Positions 1-7,639 of a stretch of 64,000 nucleotides of DNA are shown here, piece by piece. The notes below the pieces were generated by a model. The model was not told the origin of the DNA, did not search any database, and worked only from the letters and a program-made list of their open reading frames with translations. This stretch comes from Lewinellaceae bacterium (GTDB lineage: Bacteria; Bacteroidota; Bacteroidia; Chitinophagales; Saprospiraceae). Within the stretch, counting starts at the first letter, position 1, and each line of letters starts with the position of its first letter. The translations under genes and the position numbers were made by a program. The stretch lies in NCBI GenBank assembly GCA_020636225.1, contig JACJYI010000003.1, positions 372,001 to 436,000 on the forward strand, given 5' to 3'.

Positions 1-593
1 GGGCCATGCCGCATCTGACCCGTGACCCGATCGCCATCACGGCTACCCTGATCAGTGCGCTTCAGCAACTGGTGAGCCGGCATGCCAACCCGATCTCACC
101 TTCTGTGCTGACCTTTGGCCGTATCTGGTCGGACGGTGGTGCGACCAATATCATTCCCGACCGTGTTCATGTGGAAGGCACCTTCCGCGCGTTGGACGAG
201 ACCTGGCGGGCCGAGGCGCACCAGATGCTCACCGATATGTGCCAGGGGATCGTCGGTTCAATGGGAGGGCGATGTGACCTGGAGATCCGAAAGGGATATC
301 CGGTATTGGTCAATGATCCGGATACGACCCGCAAGGCGAGGGGCTGGGCCTGCGATTATCTGGGTGAGGATCGTGTGGAGGACCTGGAGATCCGGATGGG
401 CGCAGAGGATTTTGCCTGGTACAGCCAGGTGATGCCGGCCTGTTTCTTTCGTCTGGGGACAGGGAATGCTGAGAAGGGAATTACCTCGGGCTTGCATACG
501 CCGGCCTTTGATGTCGACGAGCAATCCCTGGAGATCGGAAGCGGGTTGATGGCCTGGATGGCGATTCGCCAGTTGATGGAAGAAAATGCCTGA
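1..593 (+). CDS. M20D-family amidohydrolase/peptidase, C-terminal part (5' end outside window)
   Basis: The reading frame is open from the first bases, and the first complete residues (Ala-Met-Pro-His) match the conserved G-HAAMPH segment of M20D aminoacylases, so the gene starts upstream and the Met at position 6 is internal. The visible ~196 residues hold the end of the dimerisation (lid) domain and the C-terminal part of the catalytic domain. The MGAEDF motif near residue 133 carries the family's metal-binding Glu, and a GLHTPAFDVDE segment near residue 165 carries the late metal-binding His. By family knowledge it would hydrolyse N-acyl amino acids or related amides using two metal ions. 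The exact substrate cannot be read from this fragment. It ends at TGA 591-593, 121 bp before the next gene. Confidence 0.85.
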   Translation, partial: AMPHLTRDPIAITATLISALQQLVSRHANPISPSVLTFGRIWSDGGATNIIPDRVHVEGTFRALDETWRAEAHQMLTDMCQGIVGSMGGRCDLEIRKGYPVLVNDPDTTRKARGWACDYLGEDRVEDLEIRMGAEDFAWYSQVMPACFFRLGTGNAEKGITSGLHTPAFDVDEQSLEIGSGLMAWMAIRQLMEENA

Positions 594-714
594 ACAGATG
601 AAACATTTTTGCCATGTGATGAGTAAACGGAGGGAGTGCCGCTGGCATTATATCGAATAAATTAGTATATTTATTCTTTTAGTATATTGAACTCCAACCC
701 CTGAACCAATCCCT

Positions 715-1926
715 ATGGCCAAGATCCTTATCGCCGATGATGAACAGAGTATCCGCCGCACCCTGCGCGAGATACTGGAATTTGAGAAGTACCAGGTGGA
801 TGAAGCTGGCGATGGCCTTGAGTGTCTGGCCAAGATCAAGCAGGAAAACTATGATGTAGTCATCCTGGACATCAAGATGCCCAAGATGGACGGCATGGAG
901 ACCCTGGAAAAGATCCAGTCCCTGGCTCCCGATGTGCCTGTGGTCATGATCAGCGGTCATGCCAGTATCGATACCGCCGTAGAGGCGGTGAAAAAAGGAG
1001 CGTTTGACTTTATCTCCAAGCCACCGGATCTGAACAGGATGTTGATCACCATCCGGAATGCCATGGACAAGTCCAGCCTGATCGTGGAGACCAAGGCCCT
1101 CCAGCGCAAGGTCGGCAAGATCAAGACCCAGGACATGATCGGTCATTCAGAAAGCATCCAGCAGATCCAGGATACCATTGAACGGGTGGCTCCGACAGAT
1201 GCACGAATCCTGATCACCGGGGAGAATGGTACCGGTAAGGAACTGGTGGCCCGATGGGCCCATGCCAAGAGTCCGAGAAATACCCACCCCCTGATCGAGG
1301 TGAACTGCGCGGCCATCCCGTCCGAGCTCATCGAAAGCGAATTGTTCGGACATGAGAAAGGAGCCTTTACTTCGGCGATCAAGCAACGCATCGGGAAGTT
1401 CGAGCAGGCCAATGGCGGTACCCTCTTCCTGGATGAGATCGGCGATATGAGCCTTTCCGCCCAGGCCAAGGTACTCCGGGCCCTCCAGGAGAACCGGATC
1501 ACCCGTGTTGGAGGAGACAAGGAGATCCCTGTGGATGTGCGGGTCATTGCAGCCACGAACAAGGACCTGCGCAAGATGATCCAGGAAGGAAAATTCAGGG
1601 AAGACCTCTATCACCGTCTTGCCGTGATCATCATTCACGTGCCGTCACTGAATGACCGTCTGGATGATATTCCCGAGTTGGTGGAGCACTTCATCGAACA
1701 GATCTGCGGCGAATACGGCATTGCCACCAAGGCAATCGATACAGAGGCTCTGGCCGCCCTTCAGCAGATCACCTGGACCGGCAACATCCGGGAACTCCGG
1801 AATGTGGTCGAACGACTGATCATCCTCAGTGGTAAATCCATATCTGCGGAAGATGTCCAGCGGTATGTGGTGCCCAGCAGTGCCCAGCCTGGCAAAGTCG
1901 TCGACAAACTGGAAACGATCGGATGA
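715..1926 (+). CDS. NtrC-like sigma-54 activator response regulator lacking a DNA-binding domain
   Basis: A 403-residue two-component response regulator. Residues 1-120 are a receiver domain with acidic pocket D8/D9 and phospho-acceptor D52 in LDIKMPKMDG. Residues ~135-370 are an AAA+ sigma-54 interaction module with Walker A GENGTGKE (~169-176), Walker B LFLDEIGDM (~237-245) and an R-finger region. The sigma-54 contact loop reads GAFTSA instead of GAFTGA, a variant common in Bacteroidota. After the AAA+ lid only ~30 residues follow, so the Fis-type helix-turn-helix of NtrC is absent. It would be expected to activate RpoN-dependent promoters from solution, or through a partner, in response to an unlinked histidine kinase. 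No kinase gene is adjacent. Confidence 0.9.
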   Translation: MAKILIADDEQSIRRTLREILEFEKYQVDEAGDGLECLAKIKQENYDVVILDIKMPKMDGMETLEKIQSLAPDVPVVMISGHASIDTAVEAVKKGAFDFISKPPDLNRMLITIRNAMDKSSLIVETKALQRKVGKIKTQDMIGHSESIQQIQDTIERVAPTDARILITGENGTGKELVARWAHAKSPRNTHPLIEVNCAAIPSELIESELFGHEKGAFTSAIKQRIGKFEQANGGTLFLDEIGDMSLSAQAKVLRALQENRITRVGGDKEIPVDVRVIAATNKDLRKMIQEGKFREDLYHRLAVIIIHVPSLNDRLDDIPELVEHFIEQICGEYGIATKAIDTEALAALQQITWTGNIRELRNVVERLIILSGKSISAEDVQRYVVPSSAQPGKVVDKLETIG

Positions 1927-1952
1927 CCTGCACCCAGGTAAAGAACGGATAA

Positions 1953-1988
1953 GCACATGACCCGGAATAACAATCCCGGGTCATGTGC
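1953..1988 (+). terminator. 13-bp hairpin after the response regulator gene
   Basis: Perfect inverted repeat, arms 1953-1965 and 1976-1988, 10-nt loop, 26 bp after the stop codon. No clear T tract follows, so termination is plausible but not certain. Confidence 0.45.
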
Positions 1989-2042
1989 GTTATATTCAAT
2001 CGTGGATCGCCCTGATGGCCATCCGAAGTTATTTTTTCAGCT

Positions 2043-2777
2043 ATGGAAACAAACGGAAAAGAATCAGTGGTGCACAAGAACACCATGAAGCAGTGGAGCC
2101 GCATCAAGGGCGAAAATGCCTGGACCATGTTCAAGGTGATGGCCGAATTTGTGGACGGATTTGAAAAGCTCAACCATATTGGCCCCTGCATCTCCATATT
2201 CGGATCAGCCAGGACCAGGCCCGATCACCCCAACTATAAGCTGGCCGTAGACATTGCGCGCCGACTGACGGAAGAAGGCTTCGGGATCATCACCGGGGGT
2301 GGCCCCGGGATCATGGAGGCGGGAAACAAGGGTGCCTCTCTCTATGGCGGCCTGTCGGTCGGACTGAATATCCATCTTCCCCATGAGCAGAACAACAACC
2401 AGTTCATCGACATGGAGAAGAGCCTCAATCACCGGTACTTTTTTGTGCGCAAGGTGATGTTCGTCAAGTATGCCCAGGCCTTCGTCGTATTGCCGGGTGG
2501 CTTTGGAACGCTGGATGAGCTTTTTGAGGTCCTGACCCTGATCCAGACCAAGAAGATCAACCCCGTGCCAGTTGTCCTGGTGGGGACATCCTTCTGGGCA
2601 GGCCTGAAGGGTTGGATCGAATCCACGATGCTGGGCCAGGAGAACAATATCAATGCGGAGGACCTCAACCTGTTCACGATCACCGACGATCCTGCCCAGG
2701 TGGTCCAGGTGATCAATGACTGGTACTCGGTCGGCCCAACCGGTCAGGGTGAGTTGAGCCCGAACTACGAGCTGTAA
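2043..2777 (+). CDS. LOG-family protein (TIGR00730-type nucleoside monophosphate phosphoribohydrolase)
   Basis: A 244-residue Rossmann-fold protein of the LOG ('lysine decarboxylase-like') family. It has the two hallmark motifs: a glycine-rich GGGPGIMEAGNKGA at ~85-98 and PGGFGTLDELFE at ~149-160, which contribute the catalytic Arg/Glu and phosphate-binding loop. Characterised members cleave nucleoside 5'-monophosphates (in plants, cytokinin ribotides) to free base and ribose 5-phosphate. The biological substrate in bacteria is usually unknown. It is monocistronic, with a strong bidirectional terminator 25 bp downstream. Confidence 0.88.
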   Translation: METNGKESVVHKNTMKQWSRIKGENAWTMFKVMAEFVDGFEKLNHIGPCISIFGSARTRPDHPNYKLAVDIARRLTEEGFGIITGGGPGIMEAGNKGASLYGGLSVGLNIHLPHEQNNNQFIDMEKSLNHRYFFVRKVMFVKYAQAFVVLPGGFGTLDELFEVLTLIQTKKINPVPVVLVGTSFWAGLKGWIESTMLGQENNINAEDLNLFTITDDPAQVVQVINDWYSVGPTGQGELSPNYEL

Positions 2778-2802
2778 TCACGCCTGGCAGGCTGTGCAGA
2801 AT

Positions 2803-2844
2803 GCCACAAGGCCCGCCCCGAATCATCGGGGCGGGCCTTGTGGC
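2803..2844. terminator. Bidirectional terminator between convergent genes
   Basis: Perfect 18-bp GC-rich stem (2803-2820 with 2827-2844) and a 6-nt loop, lying between the stops of the plus-strand LOG gene and the minus-strand membrane protein gene. Placement and stability make it the best terminator in this part of the window. Confidence 0.8.
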
Positions 2845-2865
2845 TTCAGGGAAGGTCCGAATGCA

Positions 2866-3288
2866 TCAGACCTGTTCAGGAAGATCCTCGCCCTCCGTTT
2901 CCACCTTGGACAGGGCCAGCCGGATGGTCAGCAAGCCGAGGATCAGGCTGATCGGGGCAAAGAGGTAACGTTCCACGGCACTGATGGCCAGGAGATTCGT
3001 GACCGTATTGATCAGAAAAAAGATGGACATAAGCCACAGGCCCAGTTGGGCCAGGGGCTTGATCCAGTCCATATCGATCAGGTTGATCTTCACCAGGATG
3101 ATCAGGGCGAACAGGAGAAGCATGGAAATGGAGGCCAGTTCCATATGGATCAGGTCCTGGCGGGTCTCGATCCGGCCGCCCCAGACGGTATCGGCACTGA
3201 CCCACCCGGCGATGACCAGGCCGTGGAAGAGGATGAGGCATCCCAGCAGGATGAGCAAAGTCCAGGCAATGGTCAACGGGTTTTTCAT
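2866..3288 (-). CDS. Uncharacterised four-helix membrane protein
   Basis: 140 residues, with hydrophobic segments at about 8-28, 50-67, 77-98 and 108-125, so probably four transmembrane helices with both termini in the cytoplasm. The C-terminus is acidic (VETEGEDLPEQV). I do not recognise a family. It lies 35 bp downstream of the haem-domain lipoprotein gene on the same strand and could be co-transcribed with it, which would fit a role in envelope redox chemistry, but this is only an inference from position. Confidence 0.7.
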   Translation of the reverse strand: MKNPLTIAWTLLILLGCLILFHGLVIAGWVSADTVWGGRIETRQDLIHMELASISMLLLFALIILVKINLIDMDWIKPLAQLGLWLMSIFFLINTVTNLLAISAVERYLFAPISLILGLLTIRLALSKVETEGEDLPEQV

Positions 3289-3323
3289 CAGGGGTGGTTT
3301 AGGTCAGACGATCGACGGGCTGC

Positions 3324-3914
3324 TCAGCGGTTCAGGAAACGGATGCTCCACATCCCCCGGAGGTCCCCGAAGGCATAGCCGGTGGCCTGGTCATTCGGAT
3401 ACAGGTCCCGGATCAGTTGTTCCGTCTCCGAGGCCAGTCCTTCCCCGGGTTTTCCATGGCAGTTCAGGCACAGGGCCTGCATCCGGATCGGGGCATAGTA
3501 CATGATGGTATCCGCGGACAGATTCTGGACCACCGCCTGGGGTTCGATCCCTTGTTCCAGCTCGGCTGCCCAGTTTTGCAGGATGGCGGATTCGTGATCA
3601 TTGGCCAGATTGCCGGGGTTGCGCGGCTGGAGGGTGGCCCGGCGAATGGTGCAATCATATTTTGTCGAGAGGGTGTCGAGCAGGGGAACCGCTGCCACGT
3701 TGCAATAGCGGATCGCCCCGGATACACCGGACTGTCCCATGGTGCTTTTCAGTCGGGTACTGAGTACCGCAAAACTGGCGCCTTGCACGCGACTGCCTTT
3801 TTCCAGCCACGGCGCGGGGTCAAAGGATTGCTGAGGAGGAGGTGTAGACTCGGATTGGCAGCCGGTCAGCAAGGCGAGCAGGCCCAGGATGATAGAAATG
3901 GTCAGTCCCTTCAT
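3324..3914 (-). CDS. DUF3365 (Tll0287-like) haem-domain lipoprotein
   Basis: 196 residues. The N-terminus is a lipoprotein signal (hydrophobic stretch ending LLTGC), so the mature protein is probably membrane-anchored in the periplasm. The rest matches the Tll0287-like/DUF3365 domain: an RxATLQPRNPxN segment in the middle and a single c-type haem motif LCLNCHG near the C-terminus. The family is thought to sense or relay redox state through covalently bound haem. ATG 3914 is preferred; an in-frame TTG at 3923 is possible. CcsBA, encoded at 15267, is a candidate for haem attachment. Confidence 0.8.
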   Translation of the reverse strand: MKGLTISIILGLLALLTGCQSESTPPPQQSFDPAPWLEKGSRVQGASFAVLSTRLKSTMGQSGVSGAIRYCNVAAVPLLDTLSTKYDCTIRRATLQPRNPGNLANDHESAILQNWAAELEQGIEPQAVVQNLSADTIMYYAPIRMQALCLNCHGKPGEGLASETEQLIRDLYPNDQATGYAFGDLRGMWSIRFLNR

Positions 3915-4008
3915 AATAGACAAATGTACATCGTCAACGACAACCGGGGAGTACTTCCATCAGGAAGCCTCCCCGGCAGCATTCACCCTAAATCAAATTC
4001 GTTTTTTC

Positions 4009-4689
4009 TCACAAGGACTTGCGGGCCAGATAGAAGTCGACTTTTTCGACACTCTGATCGGCGATCCGTGCGTCCATCTCCTTCAGGTTCTTTGGTGGAG
4101 GTACGATGACCTTGTCCCCTTCGACCCAGTTGACCGGCAGCGCACAGGCATGGGTATCGGCGGTCTGGAGGGCGACCAGGACACGCTGGATCTCCTCCAT
4201 GTTCCGACCTACATTCAACGGGTAGTACATGATCAGTCGGATCACTCCTTTCGGATCGATGAAGAAAACCGCCCGTACCGCAGCGGTGCTGCTGGCACCG
4301 GGATGCAACATGCCATAGAGATGGGCAACGTGCATGTCCAGATCCGCAATGATGGGGAAGTCCATGTACACACCTGTCTTCTCACGGACATTGTTTACCC
4401 AGGCCAGATGGCTGTGGATGGAGTCGATACTGAGACCGATCAGTTTGGTGTTGTGAGCGGCAAACCACTCCTTGTCCATGGCAAAGGCGGAGAGCTCAGT
4501 CGTACAGACCGGTGTGAAGTCGGCCGGATGAGAGAACATGATCACCCAGGCATCCTTGTTATATTCACTCAGGGTCAGATCGCCATGAGTAGTTGGAGCG
4601 GTAAAATCGGGCGCAGGATCACCGATCCTGGGCATGGTGTAAGTGGTGGATGGGGTTTCCATGATAGATTGTTTTATTTCGAGTTTCAT
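4009..4689 (-). CDS. Peroxiredoxin, Prx6/1-Cys type
   Basis: 226-residue thiol peroxidase. The peroxidatic cysteine is C62 in the signature HPADFTPVCTTE, and the long C-terminal arm (to residue 226) is typical of the Prx6 subgroup. A further Cys lies near residue 189 (ADTHACALP) and might act as a resolving residue, as in archaeal homologues. The start codon overlaps the upstream rhodanese stop (TAATG), so translation is coupled. In the operon with two rhodaneses it probably detoxifies peroxides or persulfide-derived oxidants. A second possible start is M10. Confidence 0.92.
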   Translation of the reverse strand: MKLEIKQSIMETPSTTYTMPRIGDPAPDFTAPTTHGDLTLSEYNKDAWVIMFSHPADFTPVCTTELSAFAMDKEWFAAHNTKLIGLSIDSIHSHLAWVNNVREKTGVYMDFPIIADLDMHVAHLYGMLHPGASSTAAVRAVFFIDPKGVIRLIMYYPLNVGRNMEEIQRVLVALQTADTHACALPVNWVEGDKVIVPPPKNLKEMDARIADQSVEKVDFYLARKSL

Positions 4690-5042
4690 TATCCATTTGT
4701 CGTGGATGGGGCCAGCTCACGGATCAGGTTTCTGACCGACTGCCAGCCACCGCCATTCACTGCTGTGATCCCTGCTTCGCGAAGCATGCCGGCGGCCATG
4801 CCACTGCGCCGACCCGTTGCACAGCAGGCCACGATGGGTTTTTGTTGCTTCTTCAGTCGGCTCAATTGGCCCCGGAGTTGATCCAGGGGGACATTGACCG
4901 ACCCTTTCACATGGCCTTGCTTGAATTCTCCGGCGGTGCGGACGTCCAGGATGATTGCCCGCTGGCGCAAGAGGTCCAGGATCTGCTCCTGGTTTCCGCC
5001 GCCAAAAAGTTTTTTCAGGAATGCAAACATGGGATCACGCAT
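4689..5042 (-). CDS. Single-domain rhodanese-like sulfurtransferase
   Basis: 117 residues. A short N-terminal helix with basic residues precedes one rhodanese domain: ILDVRTAGEF near residue 31, then the active loop CCATGRRSG around residue 73 with the persulfide-forming cysteine, and the typical NGGGW ending. Expected to move sulfane sulfur between thiols. The ATG overlaps the upstream rhodanese stop in ATGCGTGA, and its own stop overlaps the peroxiredoxin start, so the three genes form a tightly coupled operon. Confidence 0.88.
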   Translation of the reverse strand: MRDPMFAFLKKLFGGGNQEQILDLLRQRAIILDVRTAGEFKQGHVKGSVNVPLDQLRGQLSRLKKQQKPIVACCATGRRSGMAAGMLREAGITAVNGGGWQSVRNLIRELAPSTTNG

Positions 5043-5322
5043 TGACCTTGAGCAGATACATCATGTCTTCCAGTCCGCCGCCATTGTAGATATCATGCAC
5101 GCCCAGTCCGCCGAGGAAGGCCACTGCCTGTCCACTGCGCATGCCGGAGCGGCAGTAGAAGACGATCGGCTTGCCGAGGTCGCGATATTCATCAATGTGG
5201 GCGGGGATCTGTCCCAGAGGAACGTTGGTTGCGCCCTCGACATGTCCCATGGCGAACTCGAACGGTTCGCGGACATCGACAATCAGTGGATCAGCTTCGT
5301 GGAGGATTTTTTGAATGTTCAT
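5035..5322 (-). CDS. Single-domain rhodanese-like sulfurtransferase (first gene of coupled operon)
   Basis: 95 residues, GlpE-like in size. The motif VDVREPFEF near residue 15 and the active loop CRSGMRSG near residue 57 define a catalytic rhodanese with its Cys intact; the end reads YNGGGLEDM. It is distinct from its neighbour (a different active loop), so the pair is not a recent duplication. First gene of the rhodanese-rhodanese-peroxiredoxin operon; the SulP gene lies 92 bp upstream in the same direction. Confidence 0.88.
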   Translation of the reverse strand: MNIQKILHEADPLIVDVREPFEFAMGHVEGATNVPLGQIPAHIDEYRDLGKPIVFYCRSGMRSGQAVAFLGGLGVHDIYNGGGLEDMMYLLKVNA

Positions 5323-5414
5323 TCAGGTTGTTATGAAATGTGAAACGATGATTGGTAAATCATGTGAACGGGTACAAAGTTCAAGGCATCCGCTCATTCG
5401 CTCGGTGATCGCTG

Positions 5415-7154
5415 TCACAGGGCGTTTGCCTGGGAGGCGTACTCGGAATATTGTTCAGGCAGCGGCTGCCTTCCCTGCATGGCATCAAATGCGTCGACGG
5501 CATCCTGGACACTCATCTGGATATGGTCAGCTCCGATCAGGTCAAGCAGGCCATGTGCAGCCATTCGGTCCCGTACCGGACCAATGATGCTGTTCATCAT
5601 GATGGTCAGTCCCTGGCCGCGCAGATCGCGGATCAGGTCGTGCAACATTTGCGCGGCGCTGGAATCGATATGGCTGATACTTTCGGCGTTGAGCACCAGG
5701 CAGCGCAGGGCGGGTCCTTTCTCCCTGACCTGCCGCCGGATCTGGTCCTTGCAATAATTCAGGTTGGCAAAGTAGAGCTGGGCATCCAGCCGCAGGATCA
5801 GGATGTCCGGCCGGATCTCCAGATGATCGAAGCGCTCGACATTGCGATAGAAGTCCGATCCGGGTACCCTGCCCAGCGTGGCGATATGGGGGCGTGAAGT
5901 GCGGTAGATGACCAGGCCCAGTGACAAGACGACACCGATCAGGATCCCTTCTTCAATACCCAGGGCCAGGGTGGCGACAAAGGTGACGGCCAACATCCAG
6001 AGGTCGCTTCGATCGGTATGCCACAGGTGGATCACCTCCTTGTAATCAATGAGCCCGAAGACGGCCACCATGATCACCGCGGCCAGGATGGCGTTGGGCA
6101 GGTTGTGGAAGAGGGGCGTGAGGAACAGCAGGGTCAGGAGGATCAAGCCGGCACTGATGATGGAGGCCAGTCCGGACCGCGCGCCGGCCTGGTCATTCAC
6201 GGCGGTGCGGGAGAATCCGCCGGTCACCGGATAGGACTGGAAGAAGGCACCACCGATATTGGCGGCACCCAGGGCGATCAGTTCCTGGTTGGGGTCCAGT
6301 TCATCGACACGATGCCGGGATTGGATGGCCTTGGCCACGGCAATGCTTTCCATGAAACTGACCAGGGAGATCGCCAGGGCGGTGGCAAGCAGGGATTGGA
6401 TCACGGACCCGTTCAGGGCAGGCAAGGACAGGGAGGGGAGGCCCACGGGAATCTCGCCCACGATCCGCACACCCAACTGGTCCAGGCCCAGGATGGACAC
6501 GGCCAGGATGCCGAGCAGAACGGCAAGGAGAGGCGCAGGTATCCGTCTGTCGATCCTTCTGGCCACCAGGATCACCAGGATGCCCCCGGCTCCCAGGAGG
6601 AAGGTGGGCAGATGAACCTGGTCGATCTGCCGGACGGCCGCGAGGAGGATCTCATGGACATGGCCTCCTTTGGGTAAGGAAATCCCTAGGAGATGCTTTA
6701 ACTGGCTGAAGCCGATGATCAGGGCCGCAGCAGAAGTAAAGCCGGAGACCACCGGGTGGGAGAGGAAGTTGACCAGGAATCCGAGTCGGAAGGCACCCAG
6801 GAGAAATTGGATGATCCCTACCATCAGGGCCAGGGCAATGGCCAGGGCGATATAGGTGTCGCTGCCGGGTTCGGCCAGGGTTGCCACCCCAGCCGCTGTC
6901 AACAGGGAGACCATGGCAACCGGTCCGACAGCCAGTTGTCTGGATGTGCCGAGCAGGGCATAGAGGATCAGGGGAATGGTCGAGGCATACAAGCCGTACA
7001 CCGGCGGAAGGCCGGCGATCATGGCATAGGCCATGCCTTGGGGGATCAGCATGACACCAACTGTTAAACCGGCAGAGAGGTCTCCTTGTAGTTGATCGCT
7101 GTTATATGCAGGCAGCCAGTGAAGAGAAGGAATGAACCGGGATAAAAAAGACAT
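5415..7154 (-). CDS. SulP-family anion (sulfate/bicarbonate) transporter with STAS domain
   Basis: 579 residues from ATG 7154. The start is set by the SulP N-terminus (LPAYNSDQLQGDLSAGLTVG), which makes the longer ORF unlikely. Residues ~20-430 contain about 12-14 hydrophobic helices with the family signature LIPQGMAYAMIAGLPPVYGLY. Residues ~445-560 form a cytoplasmic STAS domain with the LNAESISHIDSSAAQ motif. Members move sulfate, bicarbonate or other anions, with the STAS domain as regulator. Upstream of the rhodanese operon on the same strand, so a link to sulfur supply is possible. Confidence 0.9.
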   Translation of the reverse strand: MSFLSRFIPSLHWLPAYNSDQLQGDLSAGLTVGVMLIPQGMAYAMIAGLPPVYGLYASTIPLILYALLGTSRQLAVGPVAMVSLLTAAGVATLAEPGSDTYIALAIALALMVGIIQFLLGAFRLGFLVNFLSHPVVSGFTSAAALIIGFSQLKHLLGISLPKGGHVHEILLAAVRQIDQVHLPTFLLGAGGILVILVARRIDRRIPAPLLAVLLGILAVSILGLDQLGVRIVGEIPVGLPSLSLPALNGSVIQSLLATALAISLVSFMESIAVAKAIQSRHRVDELDPNQELIALGAANIGGAFFQSYPVTGGFSRTAVNDQAGARSGLASIISAGLILLTLLFLTPLFHNLPNAILAAVIMVAVFGLIDYKEVIHLWHTDRSDLWMLAVTFVATLALGIEEGILIGVVLSLGLVIYRTSRPHIATLGRVPGSDFYRNVERFDHLEIRPDILILRLDAQLYFANLNYCKDQIRRQVREKGPALRCLVLNAESISHIDSSAAQMLHDLIRDLRGQGLTIMMNSIIGPVRDRMAAHGLLDLIGADHIQMSVQDAVDAFDAMQGRQPLPEQYSEYASQANAL

Positions 7155-7173
7155 GTATGCTGGCTCTAGGGTG

Positions 7174-7181
7174 CAAAAGTA
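7174..7181 (-). promoter_or_regulatory. Candidate Bacteroidota -7 box (TACTTTTG) for the SulP gene
   Basis: Matches TAnnTTTG on the minus strand, ending 19 nt before the chosen ATG. No convincing -33 element was identified. Confidence 0.4.
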
Positions 7182-7323
7182 ATGGACATCGGCACATCGT
7201 TGTGCGACCCCGATCACAGAGGCCGGTACGGAGGATGTAGTCGAGGGGAAATGAGTTGAGGTTATGCGTACAAGAGTTTATCAGGTTTAACCGAAAAGGT
7301 GATGGATTTTTTGGTTTGACTTC

Positions 7324-7507
7324 AGGGCACTTCTATTAACCTCCGAAATAGGCCAACACTCGAGAGAACCAAGCGAGACAAGGCATTTCGAAAGAGCATA
7401 GCCATAGCTAAGTAATTGAGAAATAACGCAGTATCGCGCAGGTTGTCTCGAGTGAAAATCCTGAAAGGATTTGTTTGGTCATTGAGTGGGGTTGATAGAG
7501 GTGCCCT
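7324..7507. repeat. Nested ~184-bp imperfect palindrome in a gene-free stretch
   Basis: The 485 bp between the SulP and delta-60 genes carry no gene but hold this palindrome. Outer arms 7324-7341 and 7490-7507 match at 16 of 18 positions; inner arms 7357-7370 and 7441-7454 match at 13 of 14. The interior contains a GCATAGCCATAGC core (7402-7414) and a small extra hairpin on the right side (about 7456-7473). It resembles interspersed hairpin elements seen in many Bacteroidota, but no second copy is in the window. Confidence 0.65.
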
Positions 7508-7639
7508 TCAGGCATACTGCCGAGGTATGTGGTACTTGTCTATGGTCCTCGGGGGTTGGGGATTCATGGAGAGAGTTCAGGGGTGATGGAGGTTCTGAGA
7601 TCAAACTGGAACTTCTATCTTTGGCGACTTAATTCCAAA

